Source of the DNA: Hygrocybe punicea
Taxonomy: Eukaryota > Basidiomycota > Agaricomycetes > Agaricales > Hygrophoraceae
Assembly: GCA_963556145.1 (NCBI GenBank)
Contig: OY744467.1
Span: 4,340,001-4,404,000 of the forward strand
DNA: 64,000 nucleotides
Direction: 5' to 3'
Shown: one piece after another, positions 22,016-33,154 of the stretch
Layout: the number at the start of each line of letters is the position of its first letter
How positions within the stretch are numbered: the first letter of the stretch is position 1
The notes under the pieces: generated by a model
What the model was told of the DNA's origin: nothing
Databases searched by the model: none
The model's input: only the letters and a program-made list of their open reading frames with translations
Translations under genes and position numbers: made by a program

Positions 22016-24095
22016 TTAAAGAAGCGGCAGCCATTGGCCTGTGATCAACGTCTGTAAGCGTTACAACAAACAGACGCTTCGACATACCTATAACCAAACT
22101 CGGCAGATCGAACAGATCTCTCCGTACTGAGAAGCAGAACGTGCAAGGTATGGGACCTCCGGAAGGCTTCAGCAATACGCAGTGCGAATTCACTGTCTTG
22201 GTCGTGTTTTCGAATGCGTGAGATGCGAAGTTCTCCCAGTATTCCACCACCGACTGGTTTTCGAGTAGCTAATGCCCAGAAATGAATCACTAAGGTATAT
22301 ATGCCAAGTCTAGACAGATTGACGCACTTCATAAATGTATTTCCGATGGCCAACACCTATCAGTTCTTCACGTGACCATTCTGTGAGCATAATGAATTCT
22401 GGGGCGACAAGGCAAATCTCCCCGGTGCGCCTCCACACAACCGTCGGCGTTCCGCTGAAATCAATAAGCTTGCCAAGTTCCTGAATTAATTTTTCGTAAG
22501 ACAAAAAAGGACGAAAGTCATTCAGGTGGACACACCAGTAATGATCTCTGGAAGCACTTCTCTACAAACACTTCGTCCTCTACTGACAAAGGCATTTGTA
22601 GAGCAATCAGCGAAGGTCGGTAGATAGCCAATGCGCGAACGATGCGCAAAATATCATTCTTCTCAAATCTTATTCCCCCCGTGGAAACAGAAGAAAAAAT
22701 GAGACGCCATAATCAGAGGTCGAGCCCCAAGGGCACTACGACATCTGTACGCACCGGCTGTGCAAGTGCTTCATCAGAAAGTGGTACCCTTCTGTGTAAT
22801 CGTATGGAGCTGTTACGCGATCGTTGATATTCTGGAGTTGACAATTTGAGGATGTGGACAGCGCGGGTGTCTCAGCAGCAATCAGATCTGAGCCGCCAAG
22901 GGCGGCAGAGGTGGTTGAGCTATGGGAGTGGTTTGACAGCGCCGGGGAGATGAGCGCTCGAGAAAGGGTCTCTTTCGGCGTTTCCTGAGTCACATTGGAT
23001 GCGTTGGAGTACCGCGGTTGTAACGGATGCAATTGAGGGAGCGCCTGCGACTCTTGTGGGGGGAACTGTGGTGGGTACTGGAGTTGCGGGTCTTGCGAAG
23101 GGTTGAGTTGCTGTGTAGATGGATATAACGCCAAAAAATCCGGAGATAAAGTTGGGGAAGATAAGGTTGCTTCTGGTGGTTGCATCGACATCTGTGGCTC
23201 GCCATAACCAGAAGAGTACCCATTGCCTAACTGAGCAGATTGTCCATATTGGTGCTGTGGAACAGAACTGGCAGACCAGGAAGTGTCTGAAATATTCTGG
23301 GTGTACTGAAGCTGTGTAGTTCCTGTATCAGGAGGACTTGGACTGCCAAGGATGGCGGAGAGAATGGAATATTCCCTATCAGCCGCTTCGGAACCAAAGA
23401 CTGCGAAGTTTGCATCAAAGCCAACGGGGAAGAGTGAATCGGTAGCGGGAAAACTCTCGGCTAGCGAAGAAGTACGTGAGCGTGATGCAATAGATAAGAG
23501 AATAATTCTGACATGGCGGTATGGGAGGCGGTTCCGTATTGTTCTCAGGCGCGGACGATTTTTGCTTCAGTTGTTCTGGCTCCACGTGATTAGAGTTTTG
23601 GTATTGGAATGAAGAAATTTCAGTACCAAGCTCTTCGTCGTCAAGCAGATATTTCGCCTTCTTCCGATGACCTTCCGTACAGTTGGCTGAGAAGCCGCGT
23701 TTTATACACCGCTGACAAGGTCGCGCTTGGGGGTCCATCAGAATGAGCGTATCGCACGGGAAATTCGAACAAAACATACAATCGTCACAAGTAAGATGAG
23801 CTTTCTGACAGTGAAAGCAGGCGCGATTGGCCTTCTTCTTCTTTGGACCATCTCTATTCTTGCGCTGGGATGAAGAGTCGCCACTTTCCTCGGGAGTGTC
23901 TGTCCGTTTCCGCTTTAAGTTTGCGGGAGACTTTCTCTTGGATGATGCAGACAGGAAATTGGATGACGAGGGCCCTGCTTGCGCGTTGTGTGATAGTATC
24001 TGTGATGGGTTAATATAGGACAGTGGCGAGACGAGGCTGGGATCGATCACGAGCGTAGCGCCATTGGAATAACGACCGTTTAGAGTTGCCTGCAT
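22016..24095 (-). CDS. ERT1: Zn(2)Cys(6) transcription activator of gluconeogenesis, ERT1/AcuK type, 574 aa
   Basis: Nuclear regulator of gluconeogenic genes. Exons on the minus strand are 24095-23780, 23725-23513, 23460-22755, 22668-22536, 22480-22328, 22268-22088 and 22038-22016. They sum to 575 codons including the stop. The zinc cluster, split by the first intron, reads [14 protein letters not shown] then [11 protein letters not shown] and ANC. A long Gln/Pro/Ser-rich linker follows, then the ERT1 core [18 protein letters not shown]. The PAS-like domain contains [19 protein letters not shown] and [16 protein letters not shown]. The protein ends GQWLPLL, a typical terminus of this family. 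It is head to head with the methyltransferase gene, 142 bp between start codons. Confidence 0.93.
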
Positions 24096-24237
24096 GGCTA
24101 TGGGAGCAGGAACACACAGAGCGACGAGCTTGGGGTGTTGAACGGACGAGAGGATGAGGACGGTGATGGGGATGACGAGGAGAGGTCAACCCGTTGGTGA
24201 CGAGCCTGACCCCGTTCAAGTTCTCACCTGATACTTT

Positions 24238-25347
24238 ATGTGCTCAATTTTACCGGAAGCGTGTGAACGTTGGGTTCATTTTATCATGGAACCATCCCGA
24301 TTCTTCGGCGCCGCCGTGTCGTGTCACGTGTGTCTTCCGCCGGCCATCCTTGAGGACGAGGACGGTCTTCCAGGCTTTATGCGTCGAGTCGCCAAAATAC
24401 CTCTCCAGCGGCGAAGACAACTCTTTGATGTCCTGGCTTCGTCAATCGGACCAGATAGCGCGAAATTGGAATTTTTATGGATGCGCAACCATGCCGCAGG
24501 CGTTCCGAAAAGTCACCTCAAAGTTCCCCCTAATGACTTGGAGACAATGGTCATGCGGAGAGTAATGGGTGAACCTCTGCAGTACATTCTTGGTATGGCA
24601 TTGAACCCCCGCAACTTTGGTGGCATGCCGTTAACCGACATTTCTACAGGTACTCAGCCCTTTGGACCACTTGATATCCGCGTTCGTCCGCCTGTACTCA
24701 TCCCCCGCCCCGAAACTGAACATTGGACCCTGAAGCTTTCCGAAATCGTTTGTCCCACTCTTCAGAGCCCTATATCTGTCCTGGACCTCTGTACTGGCTC
24801 AGGATGTATTCCTCTACTTCTATGTCATCTCTGGCCCAAAGGGAGTGTGCATGCGTACGGTGTAGACATTTCCTCAGACGCGATCGAGCTGGCCAAGGAT
24901 AACGCATATTTTTGCCACATACCCATTGATCCAAGAAGACTGGGGCAGCAAAATTATTTCATTCCGTTTCTTGCTGATATTCGCGATCCGACCTTTATAA
25001 ATAACCTCCATCTGCCGTTTGACATTGTGACGTCCAACCCGCCATACATATCCAGGAAAGACTACGAGTTGCTTCCTCCCGACGTCAAATACCACGAAGA
25101 TCCCCGTGCTCTATTGGGAGATCCAGAGGGTACTGAAACTCAGAACGGACTTTCATTTTATCATGCGATTGCTCAACTCGTCTCTCATCATGGCTTGCTG
25201 AAAGAAAATGGTCTCGTGGTACTCGAAGTCGGTGAGGGACAAGCAAATACCGTCGAGGATATCATGCAACAAGAAGGCGGATTGCGGAAAACGGAGATTT
25301 GGAAGGATTATTGGGGCAAGGGTAGAACTGTCGTAGCTCGCAAGTGA
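24238..25347 (+). CDS. MTQ1: HemK/PrmC-type protein N5-glutamine methyltransferase (mitochondrial Mtq1-like)
   Basis: Predicted SAM-dependent enzyme that methylates the GGQ glutamine of a peptide release factor. The SAM-binding motif LDLCTGSGCIPLLL and the catalytic SNPPYIS are both clear. QYILG followed by PPVLIPRPETEHW is the usual HemK N-terminal signature. The frame is open from 24238 to TGA at 25347, but 24593-24649 looks like an intron. It starts GTATGG, ends CTACAG, is 57 bases long and contains no stop. Its removal joins QYILG directly to TQPFGPLDI as in relatives, giving about 350 residues. The start is uncertain: the ATG at 24289 is also possible. Mitochondrial location is inferred from the family. 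Confidence 0.88.
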   Translation: MCSILPEACERWVHFIMEPSRFFGAAVSCHVCLPPAILEDEDGLPGFMRRVAKIPLQRRRQLFDVLASSIGPDSAKLEFLWMRNHAAGVPKSHLKVPPNDLETMVMRRVMGEPLQYILGMALNPRNFGGMPLTDISTGTQPFGPLDIRVRPPVLIPRPETEHWTLKLSEIVCPTLQSPISVLDLCTGSGCIPLLLCHLWPKGSVHAYGVDISSDAIELAKDNAYFCHIPIDPRRLGQQNYFIPFLADIRDPTFINNLHLPFDIVTSNPPYISRKDYELLPPDVKYHEDPRALLGDPEGTETQNGLSFYHAIAQLVSHHGLLKENGLVVLEVGEGQANTVEDIMQQEGGLRKTEIWKDYWGKGRTVVARK

Positions 25348-26083
25348 TCAACCATTGGCATTGTATGTACGTGCTCACCACCCCTAAATCCGTCACTCCT
25401 ATTGCGCTGAACGCAAATTCGAGCATTGATGACTACCATTTTTTCAGCTGATGCGCCTGAAACTCAGTGTCCAAATTCTTGAGCTTCTGTACATCTGGCC
25501 GTCCCACTCATAGTCACGCTGTTTTGGACTGTAAGTCGGTTTTGGTCGTTATAAGGCGCCTGATGATGTTGAACGCAGTAGAAACGCAGCGGATCCGGAC
25601 AAAATCCGCAGTCATCCATGTGGACATCGATGTTGGCCTCAATGCATACCGTTAGAGATTTGGCTGCAACTGTAAATTGTTCTTCCATCGTCGAACGCCT
25701 TGGATATACCAGTGGCCACGGCCTCAGATTAATATTCCAATATCCACTTGGATGGCTTGCCCTTCATACCCTACCTTGGGGGAACATTATTTTGACCTCG
25801 AATTTTGGGCAAACAACTTTGGAAACTCCAAGTGCTCTCCTGTAGGAGCTTCGACATCAATGGGGTCACCCGGAATTTCAGAGAGAAATGGACCTACTAA
25901 GTATGCCTTCATGAAACGGATTATCACCGATATCATTTCAAATTCTTCGTGAAACGCGTGAGTTTATCGATCGTGCACACGCGTGACCAACGTGATTAAC
26001 TTAACTTTAAGCTTCCTCTATCGGACCTTGGCTGTTATTGTTTCGACAATAGCCTGAGAGTCAGCCATTTTTTACCTGCAGTC
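25348..26083. other. Intergenic region between methyltransferase and allantoicase genes
   Basis: No gene I can support. Minus-strand open pieces with protein-like composition occur (about 25950-25830 with FMKAYLVGPFLSEIPGDPID, and 25688-25464 with IDVHMDDCGFCPDPLRFYC) but they do not join into a recognisable product. Confidence 0.35.
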
Positions 26084-28326
26084 ATGTCTTCAAGTTTCTT
26101 GCCAGTGTCCTTGCAAGACTTTCATCCAACCTTCTTTGGAAACATTGGTGCCTACTAACTTCAACGATATGACTGCCTTGCTTTTTGGCTCACATCGTTG
26201 ACAGAATTATCTAGTGTCGTCTTGGGTGGACGAGTGGTTTCAGTGTCGGATGACTTCTTTGCAAAAGCATTTCACTTGCTTCTGGTGGAGGTGGGCATGT
26301 GTCTTTCATTGTGGTCACCTTCACTGAGAATATTACATTAGCCTCCTCCGAGTTTGAAGGGCCAATTTGGCCCGCAAGGAGCATTGTTCAGCGGCTGGGA
26401 AAGTCGGCGACACAATCAAACTTACGATTGGTTGGTCCAGTCTGGTGGAATTAATGAACCACTCTGATACTTTGACAAGGTGTATCATCAGACTTGGCAT
26501 TCCGGGTACTGTTCTTGGTCTTGACATTGACACGACGCATTTCAATGGTGGGTCTCCGAATTCTGTCTGACAATATGTAAATTTACTGGAATCAGGTAAT
26601 GAGGCACCGCAGGCATCTGTCCAAGCCCTTTACACACCCTCATCTGAGGAGCCTGACCAACGTGACCGTAGGGTGAGCTTCGACTCATTCTACAAGATCG
26701 TGAATAAACAAATTTTTGGTCCACAGTGGTCGGAAATTCTTCCCATGGTGAATCTTGGGCCCAACTCAAGACACTTGTTCAAAATACCACAGACATCGAG
26801 TGTGAGTCATGTGAAGCTGAACATATACCCTGACGGTGGAATTGTGAGCCCCATTGTCCCTATCTTGCGGACATCCTTTTACCTAATGAGGGAACTCGTG
26901 TAGGCGCGATTCCGAGTGTATGGGCTCGTTCGACCCGTCTTTCCCAACGATATTTCAGAACCTTTTGATCTCGCACATGTTATTTCGGGCGGCAGCGTTC
27001 CGTTTACTTCCGACCAGCATTTTGGTGTGGGTTCGAATCTAATCCTTCCGGGAAGAGGTAAGACGGAATACCTCTCATATCAAGGAGTGCCAGAATCTGA
27101 TTCTTTTATGCGTGATTAGGCAAGGATATGAGAGATGGATGGGAAACGAAACGGAGTAGACAGAAAGATCACAAGGATTGGGTAATCATTAAGTTGTCAG
27201 TAAGCCTGTCATTAGCAACTCCAAGATTGCTGCTAAATGCACTGTAGAGGTGTGCCCGGATGGCTCGAATCCGCCGAGATAGATACGGCACATTACAAGG
27301 GTAATTTTCCAGAAAGCTGCGAGCTACATGCGACTTCGAGTATCAACATAGACAATGTGAAGGAAGCTACACACTGGACGTCAATACTATCCCGAACCAA
27401 ACTCGGTCCTCACAACATGCATCATTTCAAGCTAGAGAATGTACAAGACCAGGCATTCACCCACGTCAAACTAACGATATACCCGGATGGAGGCATCAAA
27501 AGGATTAGGATCATTGGCCGAAGAACTGAGGAGAGCAACGCAAAGATATCAGCGTTGGACAACTTGAGGCCTGTTTCGTTTGTTCTCAAGCCTACTTCCA
27601 CTCAGATCCACACGACGTTCATTCCTGTCTTGCCTCTCACTACCGCCGCATTCAAACCTTTTGGACAGGTCATCCAAGCGTATGGAGATCACGACGCAGC
27701 GCCCCGCGCTACACGCGTCACGCAAGCAAACCAAGGCACCGCGATCAAGTTCAACAAACTTGCCCTTCTCTGCTCGTCGTATCCCCCGGGAGTAAATGCA
27801 ACGGCGGGATTGTCGATCTATCGGTGCCAACCCCTTCAGGATCTGGTTGGAGATGGGACATGGGAGATAACGACACTGGAGCGACATCCATTCACGAACC
27901 AGGCATTCATCCCGATGGGCTGTAGCGACATGGGGGACGATGATGGTTTGAAGCAACCTGGAACATCGTATTTGGTGGTTGTGGCGAAGAACAGCTTGGA
28001 TGATAAACCCGACATGACAACATTGAGAGCATTTGTGGCTACTTCTGCGCAAGGAATCATGTACAACCAAGCGGTTTGGCGTACGTGGTTGCTACCACCA
28101 GTCCGAATTCTTAATTGACCACCTTCACGCTACGCAGATCAACCGATGACGGTTTTTGAAAGGGTGTGTAGAAAAAACACTCCAGCGTGTTGAGTGAACT
28201 GATTGATCGACTGGGTAGCCCATGGATTTCACTTGCATTGAAACACAGATTGGAAACAGCGACAAGGCAGATTGTGAAATTTTCGAGTTAGACCGCACAG
28301 AGGGGGTATACAAGTTAAGGCTTTAG
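26084..28326 (+). CDS. Bifunctional allantoicase / ureidoglycolate lyase fusion, 565 aa
   Basis: Purine catabolism: allantoate to ureidoglycolate plus urea, then ureidoglycolate to glyoxylate plus urea. Eleven exons: 26084-26147, 26205-26290, 26342-26430, 26480-26547, 26596-26672, 26727-26843, 26904-27057, 27120-27195, 27248-28080, 28138-28163 and 28219-28326. They sum to 566 codons including TAG. Two allantoicase repeats are visible. The first has [19 protein letters not shown] and DTTHFNGN; the second has [19 protein letters not shown] and [17 protein letters not shown]. Each ends in a VKL-x-IYPDGGI strand. From about residue 345 ([20 protein letters not shown]) a ureidoglycolate lyase domain follows, with [19 protein letters not shown] near its end. 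The last two short exons are needed to complete this domain. Confidence 0.92.
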
Positions 28327-28507
28327 ATCATAAGAGTAAACGAGGAAATGATATCCGTGTAGAGTTGCGGACCTTAGCGAGCCGAGACTCGGACAAAGTA
28401 ACAAAAAATTGAGCCACATCGGAGATCAAAACAATCAACTTTTCCCAACACCACCCATAAAGTCATTATTTCGATACCGTAGCTGCCTGACATCTCTCAA
28501 CGTCGTG

Positions 28508-31500
28508 ATGGAGGCGGAATCACGAAAGAGACCGCATGTCGACGAGGGCGATCCCGTACAGACGAAGAAACGTGTTCTCGCGAGTGCGAACGGTAGCCCG
28601 CATGTGAATGGCATTGCTGAAACAGAGGAACCATCGGATGGTAATAATCTTGAGGTAATGATTGCCTTGCGGAAGTTCTGGAACACTTTTTGAATAATAT
28701 CTCGCCATAGCTCTTCCGTAAGGAAGCCATTTTTCGCAGAATGAAACATTATTCTCGGGAGAATGAACGAAGCCAGGTGCGAATAGCAGAGCTAGAACGG
28801 CAGAAGAATACTTGCGAAGCAGGCCTCGCAGCGTTGTCTGCATGTTGGACACAGGTACAACTTTGATCTAATCTAATCCCCATTTCTAACAACCACAATC
28901 GCTTAGTTAGTGGAGGCAATACGACTACTCATTCGACCCGAGGATCTTCCTCCAGTAGATATAAAAACCAGAGGCTTGTGCTACTTCATTCATTGGAATT
29001 CTAAACACATAATCATTTGACCTGCGGAACAGAAATCTTCGATTTGACTACTCATATTGCCACTCCAGCACCAAGTTTAGCCGCCGCATTGGCAGTCAAC
29101 TTGGATGCCACCCAGAAACTCGTTACAAAGTTCGTACAACTCGGTGGACAAAGCCAATCCATGGTATTACATGATGAATTATATCTGAAATGTCAAGCAG
29201 TGCAGACCGAGGTACACACCCTCCGTACACACACCTTTTCATTTGTTTCTCATCAGAATCTATTAGTGTACCTCTCTTCGCTCTCAGATGGATATCATAC
29301 GCCTCCAACTTCGCGATTCCGTGGCGGAGAAGGAAATCTTACACGATGCGCTCGTTGCAGCTGAAATTCGAGCCGACCGGTTACAAAGTGACACCGTTCT
29401 GGCAATGCAAGCCCGAGCTGTCGTGGATAATTGTACCAAGGAGGAAGAGACTGAGGAGCCACTGAGAAAGTTACCGTCCTCTCCTGCAGTGAGTGGTCCG
29501 GTCAATTGGTGGGAGTTTAGTCTTCTAATTCTAACTTCGCTCTCTAATTGTTCTTTAGCCCTCGCAACCTGTTGACAATGTTCAGAAGTCACAGGAGTTA
29601 GACGGGTGGCAAGAGGTAGCCAAAGCCAGACACGAGAAAATAATTGAATTGGAGAACGAGAATGCGGTGCTTCGGGATGAGAAGAATATTCTCAGTACAG
29701 AGGTGAGTATTCATGCTACTGACTCTCGTTGATGACCGTCGAGGAATTTTGTAGTTAAAATGCGCTTCGCCTAAAACCATTGCGGACAATCCACATTACC
29801 AAGCTCTCTTAGAACACAAGTCCAAATTGGAACGTAAGGTTGGTGGTCACCAAGAGGAACTTAAACAGCTGCGCGAAGAGGTCGACCAACTTCATCGCAC
29901 ACGAAAGGAATTCGAGGCAGACATCATCGTAGGGCAATCATTTTAAGGGTGACGGAGTCCACCTGACATTAAAATTAGGCCACTACTGGACAAGCCAACC
30001 AAGAGCTCAGAAATTTATTGGCGAAGAGAGATGCTGAAAATGTCCGACTCCGCGACCAGCGAGATCAACAAAGCTCGGAATTGCTTGAGCGGAAACACAA
30101 AGACAGTGTGAAGATGGCTTCACTGCACGAGCTGAAGTCTCTCGTCGAGTCCCGTTCTGCAAGTCGTCTGCAACCTGCCTGCGTGGTTTTTATATTCATA
30201 GGTGATTATCGTAGGAACGGATTCTCGTATTGGAATCGGAAGTCAAAAGACACAAAGCCAGGCTTGCCGCTCACGCTGGCAATGAAGATCTAATGTCCTT
30301 TATTCTTCAGGGTCAGACTGAAGACATGTCGTATGTTGAAGACTTACAAGCCAGGCTCAGGCAAGTGGCAGCCATTTGCCATACCCTTTTTTCCAACTGA
30401 TGTTTTCCAATTAGGACGGCGGAAACTCGGGTTGCTGCCCTGGAACGGACAATTTCTGAGAATAGGCATCCTGATGCGGTCAAGTACATGAAAAGCGAAG
30501 CCGAAGCACGCCAGGAGTTGGAGGAAGTTGTAAGGCAGCTCGAGAAATACCAGTCAGTCTACGGCGATGCATCCACTCTTCCTCCCGACGTACACAAGCT
30601 GTCCGTTCAGTTACGACAGCAGGACGGCGAAATACGGAAGCTACGATTGCTCGACACACAGCGTGCTCAGGTGATCAAACTATTGATGCATACAAGCTTT
30701 GATTGACTTGCTAGTTGTGCGGACAGGCCGAGACATCACTATACACTGAAATAGACAAGTTATCGGCCGCATGGGAAACACTCGACCGACAGGTTAATAG
30801 CAAAGTTTTCGATCTCATGGCAATGGAGGAGCGTCTGAACAGGAATGGAATGGACGTTCGTCACAATCACTTTCTCAAGCTTCGCAGGTAAGAGCTGATT
30901 CATTTCACATATAGAAAGCAAAGTTGGAAAACAAGTTCTACGCTGCTATGCGAGACAAGGAAGCCATTGAGAATGAACGCAAGAACCTTTCGCGAAATCT
31001 CGAAAAGCAAGCGAAGGTGGTAGAGCGGCTGGTGGATTCAGAGAAAAATCTTGCGGCGCAGGTTGTGGGTGATTTCCTGATTTTCTATTGAGAAAAAGCT
31101 TTTCATGACCAGTTTGGTAGGCTGATTCGGAAAAAGAGGTAAAGCATTGGAAAAAGAACGCAGAAACACATGAACTCAGAGCCGACGCCCTCGAGAAGGA
31201 GTGTGTGGACTGGAAACACCGGTTAACTTTTGAGAAAAATCGGTCTGAAGAGGTGCCTCTGCTTTGACAAATATTTCTCTCCATTCTTTTCACACGTTGT
31301 TATTCCAGTTTCACGTCTTAACGCAGGAACAGGATAGGGCGCTCGAGAGGAAAAAAGCTGAGTTAAGAAAGGCCGAGGACAATCTCTCGCGGTCCAACAA
31401 GGAAGTGGAGCGACAAGCAGCTAAATTACAAATGGTCAGTACAGGCCCTTCCTCTCAGAAAGAGGCCCAGCTGCAGAACGAAGTGGACGGATTGATGGTG

Positions 31501-31784
31501 CGTCCAAAGGGAAAGAATAGCAAGAAGAAAAAAAGCTGACCGATTGGATTGTACGCAGCGTCTCCTCAAATGCTCAACTTGCAAGATGCGCATGCGCGAT
31601 ACCGTTATCACTAAATGCATGCATAGTGAGTTGCAGTGATGATTTAAGTTGTTGCAATTCAGATTTCTTGCCAGTGTTTTGCAAGGAGTGCGTGGACACA
31701 CGACTAACCCTTCGAAACCGAAAGTGTCCCTTCTGTAACCTCGCCTTTTCGCAATCCGATGTCCAGCCCGTCTTTCATCAATGA
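28508..31784 (+). CDS. BRE1: E3 ubiquitin-protein ligase Bre1 (histone H2B), 803 aa
   Basis: RING-type E3 that, with Rad6, monoubiquitinates histone H2B. Sixteen exons from ATG 28508 to TGA 31784 sum to 804 codons including the stop. Boundaries: 28508-28654, 28711-28854, 28907-28973, 29033-29211, 29288-29488, 29559-29702, 29755-29928, 29979-30158, 30215-30360, 30415-30670, 30727-30855, 30915-31061, 31121-31252, 31309-31497, 31559-31625 and 31675-31784. The N-terminus [14 protein letters not shown] is typical. A long coiled coil fills residues about 50-730. The C-terminal RING has [18 protein letters not shown], then FCKECV and CPFCN, ending VFHQ. Introns 30159-30214 and 30361-30414 start GCAAGT, and intron 28974-29032 starts GCTTGT, so up to three are GC-AG introns. 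Confidence 0.94.
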
Positions 31785-31927
31785 ATATCTTATTGTTTTT
31801 GCCCTTTATTTTTATTGTCTTGGACAATAGAAACTCTCGTTAATGACGTTCGTTTCCAGTATGACCTTTGCAACGACCCTTTTATTCACTTTGCACTTTC
31901 TGTAGAGTAGGAATGCCGCAATCACAA

Positions 31928-33084
31928 CTATCGTTTCACCCAGGTATACTGGATGAATAAACGGATGAGTTTTACCACCGACCAGGTTATGGTCATAATG
32001 ACATACCCGCTTGCGCGCCTTTGCCAAGCCCGTCTTTTTCCGTTCAACCATGCGTGGATCCCTTCTCAACAGTTTCGCTGCAGGCAGTGGAATCAGCACC
32101 AATTGCAAAATCATGACAGAAAATATTACCTCTCCGCAAGACCATGTCAACCTCGGGCTCATGCGCTGACAATCCTTTTGCTATGCCATGAGCGACAGCG
32201 CCAGATTGCCCGCTCGTGCCCCCTCCCCGTACAAGGGTAAAAACGTTATAAGCACCGAGCACGCCGGCAAGCTTAAGCGGGCGGAGAACACGTTCGCGGT
32301 CGGCGGGAATAGGAAAGTACTCTGCAACGGGAAGATTGTTGACGAGAATACTTGTGGTCGATATTGTGACTGGATGATCGGGTGATGCTATTGTGTTCAT
32401 TGGAGGAACAGTTCCCGAATCCAGACCTAATAGTGCACCAGCTAATTCAGCGTCCGTGGTTGGTCTCTCTTGCGTGGAGGTCTCCGCCTCCTTTTGTTGA
32501 ACTGGTATCATCCACACTCGAGCCGCACTCGTCTTCCTCTTCCCAACAGTATACGTCCGGCCGTACTGGTCAAACGGAACAGGCTTTCTTTTCCCCCTTG
32601 CTAGCACTGCCTCCCTGTTCTCTCTTTCAAACATCTGAAGTATTCCTGAGATGCCATTGCCGAGTTCGTAACACCCTGCAGTCGATGCGATGCGTTGATA
32701 GTCATTTAATTGGTTTAGAAGAGTGGTTACTCGTCGATATCGTGAGGTAGTCAGTGTACTGTTGAAAACCGGTGACATGTCCTCCTTCTGTTTCCACACA
32801 GGCTGCCGCGGTTCCAGCTTCTCGCGCGCGAATGCAGGCAAAGGAATAAGTTGAAGGCTGGTGAGAGCATGACGAGAGTGATTGACGGCAGTCTCTAGTT
32901 GAATAAGTTGATCATAATATGACGCTCGGCCAGTGTAAAATGTCGGGGAGCCGGGTTTGACCCTTAGGTCGCGTTTTGCCCGTCTAGGCTCTCTTTCGAA
33001 GCCCGGTAACGACGTGGGGGGCACGAAAGGCACAGCAGAGTACATCCGGTGAAGAATTTTGAAAGGTTGTCGGATAAGGCTCAT
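31928..33084 (-). CDS. MRPS9: Mitochondrial small ribosomal subunit protein uS9m, 348 aa
   Basis: Exons 33084-32130, 32077-32007 and 31948-31928 on the minus strand join to 348 codons plus TAG. The first 45 residues are basic with few acidic residues, fitting a mitochondrial targeting sequence. A fungal N-terminal extension follows. The uS9 domain begins near GRTYTVGKRKTSAARVW and includes LVRGGGTSGQSGAVAHGIAK. It ends in the very conserved tail RKKTGLAKARKRYTWVKR, which is completed only by the 21-base last exon. It is head to head with the kinase-like gene, 70 bp between start codons. Confidence 0.94.
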
Positions 33085-33154
33085 GGTCGCGCGTGAAAAA
33101 AGAATTTACATAAATATTGTAACTCGCGGTGACTTCTGCGCGCCATCTCTCAAC

